From: an uncultured Collinsella sp.
GTDB lineage: Bacteria; Actinomycetota; Coriobacteriia; Coriobacteriales; Coriobacteriaceae
DNA length: 9,615 bases
Reading direction: 5' to 3'
Assembly (NCBI GenBank): GCA_900541045.1
Contig: UQID01000037.1
Location: 1-9,615, forward strand
The translations under genes and the position numbers were made by a program. Below, in pieces: positions 4,871 through 9,615 of the stretch. The notes under the pieces are model-generated. The model searched no databases and had not been told where the DNA came from. It saw only the letters and a program-made list of their open reading frames with translations. Position 1 is the stretch's first letter; each line of letters starts with the position of its first letter.

Positions 4871-7639
4871 CTACAGCAGCTCGCCGTGGCGGGCAATGTA
4901 GCGGCGCTTTGCCAGCTGGGTGAGCGCGATATAGGCGGTAACGATGCCAATGAGCAGCCCAAAAAAGCTCGTGGGCAGCGTCATGAGGCCGAGCGCATCG
5001 GCGATGGGGCTTGCCGGCAGCCAGGTGACAAGCGCCAGGCCTAGCACGGTGAGAGCGCACAGTGCCGGCGCGGCGTGGTCACGTGGGCTCGGCAGATGCG
5101 GGGAGCGCAGCATGTGGACCACGAGTGTCTGCGACCACATGGACTCGACAAACCAGCCGCTCTGGAAGAGTGCAGCGAAGGTCGCCATACCCGCGACGTT
5201 GCCCGTCCCGGAGAGCTCGGACCAGCTTGCGCCCACGGTGGCGGGGCACACCACAAAGAAGAGCGCGGCGAAGGTCACGATGTCAAACAGCGAGCTCACA
5301 GGGCCCAGCTCGAGCATAAAGCCCTTGATGGACGCGGCGTCCCAGGCACGCGGGCGGGCAGTCCAGGCGTCATCGACGGTGTCCCACGGCAGCGCGATGC
5401 ACACGATCTCGTAGACCAGCGACAGCAGCACCAGCTGTAGGGCACTCATGGGCAAAAACGGCAAGAACAGGCTCGCGACGGTCACGGACAGCACGTTGCC
5501 AAAGTTGGAGCTCACTGTGGTCTTGAGGTACTTGAGCAGGTTGCCGTAGGTGCGGCGGCCTTCGATGATTCCGCGTTCGAGCACGCCCAGGTCCTTCTGA
5601 AGCAAGATGATATCGGCGGATTCCTTGGCAATGTCGACGGCCGAATCGACTGAGATGCCGCAATCGCTCGCACGCATGGCGGCGGCGTCGTTGATGCCGT
5701 CGCCCATAAAGCCCACGGTGTGGCCGAGTAGCTCGCGCATGACGCGCACCAGGCGCGCCTTCTGCAACGGCGAGAGCTTGGCGAAGAGGTGGGTTTTCTC
5801 GGCGCGCTCGGCAAGCTCGGCGTCGTCGAGCGCATCGATCTCGGAGCCGAGCAAGACGTTGCTCGCATCGATGCCGATCTGCGCGCAGACGGTGGCGGCG
5901 ACGCGGTCGTTGTCGCCGGTCAGGACCTTGACCGCCACGCCCTTGGCCTCGAGGGTGGCGACGGCGCCCGCGGCACTTGCTTTGGGCGGATCGAGGAAGG
6001 CCAAAAAGCCCATCAGTACCATGTCGCATTCGTCGGCGATGCCAAACTCGCCCACGCAGCGCGGATCGGTCTTCTGTGCCACGGCAATCACGCGCAGGCC
6101 CTCGGCGTTAAGATCGGCGACCTGCTTGCGAATCTGGGCGAGCTTGTCTTCGGCGAGCGGCCGGGCGATGCCATCGACCTCGACAAAGGAGCAGATCTCG
6201 AGCATTTCCTCGGCAGCTCCCTTGGTAACCATCTGGGTTTTGCCTTGGGCGTCGGAGACAACTACGCTCAGGCGACGGCGCGAGAAATCGAAGGGAACCT
6301 CGTCGACCTTGGTGTAGCGGTCGCGCAGGCTCTGGCCCAGCATGGAATCGGGTGCGACGGTCGAGGGTGTCACATCGGCACGGTCGATTACGGCCAGGTC
6401 GATAAGATTTTTGAGGCCGGTCTGGAAGAAGCTGTTCAAAAACGCATGGCGCAGCACGCGCGCGTCCTCGTTGCCATCGGTGTTGAGGTAGCGCTCGAGC
6501 ACGATGCGGTCTTCGGTGAGGGTGCCGGTCTTGTCGCAGCACAGGACGTCCATGGCGCCCAGGTTTTGAATCGCCGGCAGCTCCTTGACGATAACCTGGC
6601 GACGGGCGAGGTCCTTGGCGCCCTGCGACAGGCTCGTGGTCACGATGACGGGGAGCATCTGCGGCGTGATGCCCACGGCCACGCTCGTGGCGAACAGCAG
6701 CGCGTCGATGACGTTGCCCTTGGTGGCGGCGTTGATGGCAAAGACGGCCGGCGCCATAACGAGCATGAGGCGTACGAGCAACATGGAGACGCTCGAGACG
6801 CCGCGGTCAAACGCGCTCTTTTCGCCGCACCCGTTGAGTATCTTGGCGATGCCGCCCAGGTAGGTGTCCGAGCCGGTGGCAACGACAAGCGCCATGGCGG
6901 TGCCGTTTTGCACGGAGGTGCCGGTAAAGACGATGTTCTTGCAGGCAGAGAGTGGCGGCGCGGAGCCGTCGGCACCCTCGACGACGGTGACGGCAGCGGT
7001 CTTCTCGACTGCCTCGCTCTCGCCGGTGAGTGCGGACTCGATGACAAACAGGTCGCGCGCGGTGATGACGCGGGCATCTGCTGGCACCATATCGCCGGCA
7101 GAGAGGCGGATCACATCGCCGGGGACGAGCTCGTCGAAGAGGATCTCGATGCGCTCGTCGTCGCGCAGGGCGGTGCAAGTGTTGGAGACCAGGTCCTTGA
7201 GGGCCTCTGCCGCATTGCCGCTGCGGGCTTCCTGGATAAACTTCATGCCGCCCGATACCAGCAGCATGATGCTGATGACGATGACCGTGGAGGGGTCGCG
7301 CTGCGGCTCGGGCACGGCGAGCACGTCGATGTAGAGTGAGACCAGCGCGAGCGCGGCGAGGATGCCGGCGAAGGGATCGATGAACGCGTCGGCGATGCGG
7401 CGGGCGAGCGTCTTGGTCGGCGCTTCGATGGTGTTGGGGCCGGCGGCATCCAGGCGCTCGGTTGCCTGCTCGGCGGTGAGGCCGTTTGCCGTGGCGTCAA
7501 GCAGTACGAGAGCGTCCTCGGCGCTATGGGTGGCGGCGAATATGGTGTTCTTGGACAGGCCGGTGCGAGCGGCAGGGCGCGCCGTGCGGCGGCGCTTGGA
7601 GATGGCTTCGAGAACCGTGGCGGTTTTGAGCATCAGCAT
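4871..7639 (-). CDS. mgtA: Magnesium-translocating P-type ATPase (P3B, MgtA/MgtB type)
   Basis: 922 residues. It uses ATP to import Mg2+ across the cytoplasmic membrane. All P-type motifs are present: TGES (205-208, actuator domain), CDKTGTLT with phosphorylated Asp369, KGA (473-475, nucleotide binding), TGDND (574-578) and GDGIND (646-651). The M4 segment GITPQMLPVIV (323-333), and LVYEIVCIALPWD (741-753) followed by a conserved block before M7 (RAWDAASIKGFMLELGPVSS), are characteristic of Mg2+ P3B pumps and not of Ca2+ or heavy-metal ATPases. About ten membrane segments can be placed: M1 near 88-108, M2 117-135, M3 284-303, M4 313-337, and six after residue 710. The frame is open 17 codons further upstream to a TTG at 7690, but the ATG at 7639 has AAGGAGG five bases before it and is the better start. 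The gene stands alone with a long structured leader. Confidence 0.95.
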   Translation of the reverse strand: MLMLKTATVLEAISKRRRTARPAARTGLSKNTIFAATHSAEDALVLLDATANGLTAEQATERLDAAGPNTIEAPTKTLARRIADAFIDPFAGILAALALVSLYIDVLAVPEPQRDPSTVIVISIMLLVSGGMKFIQEARSGNAAEALKDLVSNTCTALRDDERIEILFDELVPGDVIRLSAGDMVPADARVITARDLFVIESALTGESEAVEKTAAVTVVEGADGSAPPLSACKNIVFTGTSVQNGTAMALVVATGSDTYLGGIAKILNGCGEKSAFDRGVSSVSMLLVRLMLVMAPAVFAINAATKGNVIDALLFATSVAVGITPQMLPVIVTTSLSQGAKDLARRQVIVKELPAIQNLGAMDVLCCDKTGTLTEDRIVLERYLNTDGNEDARVLRHAFLNSFFQTGLKNLIDLAVIDRADVTPSTVAPDSMLGQSLRDRYTKVDEVPFDFSRRRLSVVVSDAQGKTQMVTKGAAEEMLEICSFVEVDGIARPLAEDKLAQIRKQVADLNAEGLRVIAVAQKTDPRCVGEFGIADECDMVLMGFLAFLDPPKASAAGAVATLEAKGVAVKVLTGDNDRVAATVCAQIGIDASNVLLGSEIDALDDAELAERAEKTHLFAKLSPLQKARLVRVMRELLGHTVGFMGDGINDAAAMRASDCGISVDSAVDIAKESADIILLQKDLGVLERGIIEGRRTYGNLLKYLKTTVSSNFGNVLSVTVASLFLPFLPMSALQLVLLSLVYEIVCIALPWDTVDDAWTARPRAWDAASIKGFMLELGPVSSLFDIVTFAALFFVVCPATVGASWSELSGTGNVAGMATFAALFQSGWFVESMWSQTLVVHMLRSPHLPSPRDHAAPALCALTVLGLALVTWLPASPIADALGLMTLPTSFFGLLIGIVTAYIALTQLAKRRYIARHGELL

Positions 7640-7644
7640 AGGGT

Positions 7645-7651
7645 CCTCCTT
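7645..7651 (-). promoter_or_regulatory. Ribosome binding site that decides the mgtA start
   Basis: The minus strand reads AAGGAGG-ACCCT-ATG, an ideal site and spacing for the ATG at 7639. The in-frame TTG at 7690 has no such site, so the 17-residue N-terminal extension it would give is probably not translated. Confidence 0.85.
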
Positions 7652-7727
7652 GTTGAAGGGAGTTAGCGTACGTGTCGTATTGAGTTGCAAAAAACCTAGA
7701 TGTCGCTCACGTCAAGCTCACGAACTA

Positions 7728-7754
7728 CCACAAAGGGGACAGGCACCTTTGTGG
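7728..7754. repeat. Palindromic CCACAAAGG...CCTTTGTGG element in the mgtA leader
   Basis: Nine-base arms at 7728-7736 and 7746-7754 pair perfectly around the loop GGACAGGCA. It resembles a short palindrome I associate with intergenic regions of Coriobacteriia, a recollection I could not check. It is followed at once by a G9 tract (7753-7761). In the mgtA transcript it would form a stable hairpin between the small leader frame and the mgtA start. Confidence 0.6.
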
Positions 7755-7782
7755 GGGGGGGTTGACGATCTGCCGGTGGCGT

Positions 7783-7854
7783 TTATGCGTGTGCGGAGTC
7801 CTCGCGGCGTGCCGAGGGCGACATGCAGGTTTTTCGACTAGGACTGCCTTCCAT
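7783..7854 (-). CDS. Candidate 23-residue leader peptide upstream of mgtA
   Basis: An ATG at 7854 opens a 23-codon frame ending in TAA, beginning MEGSPSRKTC and ending REDSAHA. AGGAGG lies six bases before the ATG, as good as the sites of the large genes in this window. The frame lies 143 bp before mgtA and about 60 bp after a plausible start of transcription, all on the same strand. In Salmonella a short leader peptide, MgtL, controls mgtA transcription through its translation. This peptide shares no clear sequence with MgtL and has only two prolines. A regulatory leader is therefore an inference from position and ribosome binding site. It could instead be the remnant of a lost gene. Confidence 0.4.
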   Translation of the reverse strand: MEGSPSRKTCMSPSARREDSAHA

Positions 7855-7860
7855 GGCACA

Positions 7861-7866
7861 CCTCCT
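7861..7866 (-). promoter_or_regulatory. AGGAGG ribosome binding site of the small leader frame
   Basis: A perfect AGGAGG on the minus strand, six bases (TGTGCC) before the ATG at 7854. It is the main reason to take the 23-codon frame seriously, since no other start in the leader fits it. Confidence 0.65.
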
Positions 7867-7889
7867 AAAGGCTGAGCGCAGCGCGCTTT

Positions 7890-7910
7890 GGGTATCTCGT
7901 ACCCCTTTTT
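7890..7910. other. Short hairpin with T-run in the mgtA-pyrE divergent region
   Basis: GGGTA (7890-7894) pairs with TACCC (7900-7904). On the plus strand it is followed by CTTTTTAA, so it could be a weak plus-strand terminator blocking antisense entry toward pyrE. On the minus strand it would form a hairpin early in the mgtA 5' leader. Confidence 0.3.
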
Positions 7911-7921
7911 AATCCGCCCGT

Positions 7922-7950
7922 ATTCTTGATGAGGGGGTTTGACATGTCAA
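7922..7950 (-). promoter_or_regulatory. Candidate promoter of mgtA and its leader frame
   Basis: On the minus strand a perfect -35 box TTGACA (7950-7945) is followed after 17 bases by AAGAAT (7927-7922), which matches four of six -10 positions. Transcription would start near 7915, giving a leader of about 275 bases before mgtA. The -35 box is embedded in a palindrome, so a bound repressor could block it. Confidence 0.5.
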
Positions 7951-7954
7951 CCCC
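7933..7954. promoter_or_regulatory. Palindromic operator candidate overlapping the mgtA -35 box
   Basis: TTGACATGTCAA (7939-7950) is a perfect 12-bp palindrome flanked by GGGGGT on one side and CCCC on the other, so the symmetry extends to about 22 bp with one unpaired T. Its position over the -35 box in the divergent mgtA-pyrE region fits a repressor operator. The regulator is unknown. Confidence 0.45.
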
Positions 7955-8080
7955 ATTGTTCGGAAAACCATTCCCTCTGACAAAGCCTTTACAGAATGCC
8001 GTGGCCCCAAAGCGCGCCCGCATCGACGCTTCGCCTGCGCTAAACTGGAAGGCACGTACGCGATTACGAGAGGAGCCCGC

Positions 8081-8761
8081 ATGGAGGCTTACAAGCAAGA
8101 GTTCATCAAGTTTATGGTTGAGTCCGACGTCCTTAAGTTCGGCAGCTTTACGCTCAAGAGCGGCCGTCAGTCTCCGTTCTTTATGAATGCCGGCGCTTAC
8201 GTGACGGGCTATCAGCTCAAGAAGCTGGGCGAGTATTACGCCCAGGCCATCCACGATAACTTTGGCGACGATTTTGACGTGCTGTTTGGGCCGGCCTACA
8301 AGGGCATTCCGCTGGCCGTCGTGACCGCAATTGCCTACCACGAGCTGTACGGCAAGGAGGTCAAGTACTGCTGCGACCGCAAGGAGGCCAAGGACCACGG
8401 CGCCGACAAGGGCAACCTGCTGGGCTATGAGCCCCAGGACGGCGATCGCGTGGTCATGGTCGAGGACGTCACCACCAGCGGCAAGTCCATCGACGAGACC
8501 TATCCCAAGGTTAAGGCTGCTGCCGACGTCGAAATCAAGGGCCTGATCGTGTCCCTCAACCGCATGGAGGTCGGCAAGGGCGGCGTGACCACCGCGCAGA
8601 AGGAGATCGAGGCCAAGTACGGTTTCCCCGTCGCGAGCATCGTTTCCATGGCCGAGGTCGTCGAGACCCTCTACAACCACGAGATCGATGGCAAGGTCGT
8701 CATCGATGACGAGCTCAAGGCCGCCATCGACGCCTACTACGAGCAGTACGGAGCACGCTAG
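8081..8761 (+). CDS. pyrE: Orotate phosphoribosyltransferase
   Basis: 226 residues, the expected length. It transfers a phosphoribosyl group from PRPP to orotate to make OMP in pyrimidine synthesis, as a cytoplasmic dimer. Visible motifs are FTLKSGRQSPFF (23-34, with the conserved Lys26), GPAYKGIPLA (70-79), the mobile catalytic loop DRKEAKDHGADKG (99-111), and the PRPP-binding signature VVMVEDVTTSGKS (124-136, acidic pair Glu128-Asp129). The start at 8081 has AGAGGAG five bases upstream. It is alone on the plus strand, divergent from mgtA and closed by its own terminator, with no other pyr gene in the window. No PyrR-type attenuator was recognised upstream. A -10-like TAAACT lies at 8041-8046 but has no clear -35 partner. 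Confidence 0.96.
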   Translation: MEAYKQEFIKFMVESDVLKFGSFTLKSGRQSPFFMNAGAYVTGYQLKKLGEYYAQAIHDNFGDDFDVLFGPAYKGIPLAVVTAIAYHELYGKEVKYCCDRKEAKDHGADKGNLLGYEPQDGDRVVMVEDVTTSGKSIDETYPKVKAAADVEIKGLIVSLNRMEVGKGGVTTAQKEIEAKYGFPVASIVSMAEVVETLYNHEIDGKVVIDDELKAAIDAYYEQYGAR

Positions 8762-8788
8762 TTACGGCGTTTTACCAAACGCCGTAAC
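8761..8788. terminator. Perfect 12-bp hairpin at the pyrE stop codon
   Basis: GTTACGGCGTTT (8761-8772) and AAACGCCGTAAC (8777-8788) pair without mismatch around TACC. The stem starts on the last base of the pyrE stop codon. It has no U-run after it, so it is more likely an mRNA 3'-protecting structure or part of a two-hairpin terminator than a terminator by itself. Confidence 0.55.
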
Positions 8789-8801
8789 CGGCCGACGCTG
8801 C

Positions 8802-8901
8802 GCGCCGCCCAGGACGACAATTTGTCATTCAAAAGGCGAGGCATGACCAGAAGGTCTATGCCTCGCCTTTTTCATGCCAACTTGTTCGTCCTGGACGGCG
8901 C
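8802..8901. repeat. Imperfect inverted repeat enclosing the pyrE terminator
   Basis: 8802-8820 (GCGCCGCCCAGGACGACAA) and 8882-8901 are reverse complements except for one substitution and one inserted base. They flank the terminator hairpin at 8831-8872, making a nested palindrome of about 100 bp. Because the right arm matches the left arm up to 8901, the insertion sequence must begin to the right of 8901. Confidence 0.7.
8831..8872. terminator. Strong intrinsic terminator after pyrE, probably bidirectional
   Basis: AAAAGGCGAGGCAT at 8831-8844 pairs with ATGCCTCGCCTTTT at 8858-8871; ACC/GGT extends the stem past a small bulge, and the loop is AGAA. A T5 run ends the plus-strand stem and the minus strand ends in T4. 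This would stop pyrE transcripts and also transcripts coming from the insertion sequence on the other strand. Confidence 0.9.
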
Positions 8902-8923
8902 TCGCTCATATGACCCAATCCAC

Positions 8924-8929
8924 TGTCAA
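8924..8929 (-). promoter_or_regulatory. Outward TTGACA box near the insertion sequence end
   Basis: A perfect -35-type TTGACA points out of the element, and no -10 box follows at the right distance in the flank. Several IS110-family elements carry a -35 at one end and a -10 at the other, which join into a promoter only in the circular form. That role here is inference. Confidence 0.35.
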
Positions 8930-9186
8930 GAGCCACAATGGCCCCGCCGACCGCTTGCAATCGGTCGGCGGGGCCTGCCGTTGAACCCGTCCCGGTCCGC
9001 CCCCGGCATGTCGTCGACGCCTTCGGCTCAGTCTCATATCCGCGGATACCGCTCTGGCGGCCCGCAATCCTCTCCTTCGGCGGGGGTTCCCCAAGTCTGT
9101 CGACGCGAATGCGGCGACCGCCGCGCGCACAGCGAGAACGGGGGTATCCCCGAAGGCTGCCCGGCTCGCCGGGACGGGGGCTATGT
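8930..9186 (-). ncRNA. Structured 3' non-coding end of the insertion sequence, candidate bridge RNA
   Basis: Between the transposase stop and the element edge there are many compact helices: CCCGGC/GCCGGG (9160-9173), CGGGG/CCCCG (9139-9152), GCGGCG/CGCCGC (9111-9124), a 12-bp palindrome TATCCGCGGATA (9037-9048), and a long-range pair of 8 bases joining 9019-9026 with 9150-9157. IS110-family transposases use a bridge RNA encoded in the non-coding end, with loops that pair to target and donor DNA; in the IS1111 group this is the 3' end. The position and structure fit, but guide loops could not be assigned. Confidence 0.4.
8940..8975 (-). terminator. 14-bp perfect GC-rich hairpin near the insertion sequence end
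   Basis: GGCCCCGCCGACCG (8940-8953) and CGGTCGGCGGGGCC (8962-8975) pair perfectly around CTTGCAAT. On the minus strand the stem is followed by ATTGTGGCTCTTG, only moderately T-rich. It may end transposase or bridge-RNA transcription, or be a recognition structure at the element end. Confidence 0.55.
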
Positions 9187-9615
9187 CTATTCGCCGGCCT
9201 CCCGGCACATCATGCCGAGGGCCCACAGCCACCTCACGAGCTCGGCGGCGGTGGCGGCGTTCGCCTTCGCCTGGGGCATGCCCCTCTCGAGCATCTCCTC
9301 GCGTCGCCGGAGCAGGCGCTCGGACCCCTTCCTCCCGTGCATCCTTATCTCGAGGGGGACTCCGGAGCCCTTGGGCATCAGCTTGGGCTGGTGCCCGGCC
9401 TGGGCGTAGCGCCAGGACCCCTCGACCGCCAGCCTCCTGACGAGCGCGTTGCCGGCCCCGCTGATTCCGCCGAGTCGCACGGAGTCGGCGCTCGACCTCT
9501 GCTTCGGGGCGAGGCCGAAGTAGGCCGTCACCTGCCTGCCGGAGCGGAACCTCGAGAAGTTGTGTTTCGTCAAGAGGATTTGAGCAAAAAGAGCATCGGA
9601 AATTGAGCAGCCTGA
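9187..9615 (-). CDS. IS110/IS1111-family transposase, C-terminal part
   Basis: The frame is open from the window edge to a TAG at 9187-9189. From about 9557 downward it reads FSRFRSGRQVTAYFGLAPKQ, then RSSADSVRLGGISGAGN, then VRRLAVEGSWRYA: the C-terminal Transposase_20 domain, with the Ser-Ser before Ala-Asp as the likely place of the conserved catalytic serine. A helical tail follows (RKGSERLLRRREEMLERGMP) and ends in the usual ATAAELVRWLWAL region. The N-terminal RuvC-like DEDD domain is missing. A TTG at 9571-9573 is no credible start: it has no ribosome binding site and would cut the domain. The residues encoded by 9556-9615 (SISDALFAQILLTKHN) do not look like the family and lie in low-GC sequence, so the true transposase sequence may end near 9556. 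Confidence 0.8.
   Translation of the reverse strand, partial: SGCSISDALFAQILLTKHNFSRFRSGRQVTAYFGLAPKQRSSADSVRLGGISGAGNALVRRLAVEGSWRYAQAGHQPKLMPKGSGVPLEIRMHGRKGSERLLRRREEMLERGMPQAKANAATAAELVRWLWALGMMCREAGE

Larger units (their letters stand above)
8905..9615 (-). mobile_element. 3' part of an IS110/IS1111-family insertion sequence
   Basis: It consists of the C-terminal part of a Transposase_20 transposase plus roughly 260-280 bp of non-coding 3' end, oriented right to left. The outer edge lies between 8902, just past the host inverted repeat, and about 8924, where a TTGACA box begins. A 3' non-coding end this long is typical of the IS1111 group. The other end of the element is outside the window or lost at a junction near 9556. 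Typical IS110 elements lack terminal inverted repeats and often make no target duplication, so the exact edge cannot be read directly. Confidence 0.75.

Noticed and set aside
5789..7339. 516-codon plus-strand open frame opposite mgtA
   Set aside because: Lies wholly within the mgtA coding region, which has complete P-type ATPase motifs; this frame has low-complexity composition and no ribosome binding site.
7640..7690. TTG start giving mgtA 17 extra residues
   Set aside because: No ribosome binding site before the TTG, whereas the ATG at 7639 has AAGGAGG at ideal spacing.
7640..7920. Mg2+ riboswitch (M-box) in the mgtA leader
   Set aside because: I found none of the conserved M-box core segments by eye; a covariance search would be needed to exclude it fully.
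7944..8186. Plus-strand open frame starting before pyrE (MSTPLFGKPFPLTK...)
   Set aside because: It runs out of frame into pyrE and overlaps the palindrome; the conserved pyrE frame explains the sequence.
9019..9173. CRISPR-like reading of the repeated GC-rich motifs
   Set aside because: The CCGAAGG/CCTTCGG and GGGG/CCCC motifs are inverted and irregularly spaced, with no constant repeat or spacer length.
8906..9232. 108-codon minus-strand frame at the insertion sequence end (ends LLTVDWVI)
   Set aside because: Arg/Ala-rich, overlaps the transposase 3' end out of frame and covers the structured non-coding end; no ribosome binding site.
8938..9606. 222-codon plus-strand frame across the insertion sequence
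   Set aside because: Antisense shadow of the Transposase_20 domain and the non-coding end, without a start signal.

Overview
The window looks like a contig from a high-GC gut actinobacterium of the Coriobacteriia, most likely Collinsella. That placement is inference. It rests on the GC-rich coding sequence, the strong AGGAGG-type ribosome binding sites, the type of orotate phosphoribosyltransferase, and intergenic palindromes of a kind I associate with this group. The first 48 bases are not biological: they are an Illumina Nextera P7/i7 adapter left on the contig end, and they truncate the first gene.

Region 49-4330 (minus strand) is one gene cluster read from right to left: a DUF4428-type double zinc-ribbon protein, a TFIIB-type zinc-ribbon protein with two C-terminal membrane segments, an SPFH/band-7 protein with two C-terminal zinc ribbons, and a lipoprotein whose 3' end is lost to the adapter. 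The middle pair resembles the YdjG/YdjI pair that holds PspA at the membrane in Bacillus subtilis, so an envelope-stress or membrane-scaffold role is the best guess. PspA and YdjH are not in the window. This is the least characterised and most system-like part.

Region 4331-4870 has no convincing gene. It holds a 16-bp imperfect palindrome upstream of the cluster, GGGGAC-containing short repeats, a possible gene remnant, a 67-nt hairpin element with 17-bp perfect arms, and a GGCAGC-like low-complexity stretch.

Region 4871-7950 (minus strand) is a P3B-type magnesium-transporting ATPase (mgtA) with a long leader. The leader holds a good promoter candidate overlapping a 12-bp palindrome, a 23-codon open frame with an excellent ribosome binding site, a palindromic repeat and a G9 tract. 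This arrangement suggests leader control of Mg2+ uptake, but no known riboswitch was recognised.

Region 8081-8872 (plus strand) is pyrE, divergent from mgtA, followed by two strong hairpins, the second a classic (probably bidirectional) terminator. A further imperfect inverted repeat encloses that terminator.

Region about 8905-9615 (minus strand) is the 3' part of an IS110/IS1111-family insertion sequence: the C-terminal Transposase_20 domain plus a long, highly structured 3' non-coding end, which is where IS1111-group elements encode their bridge RNA. Base composition changes sharply at about 9556, so the transposase may be joined to foreign or chimeric sequence near the contig edge.
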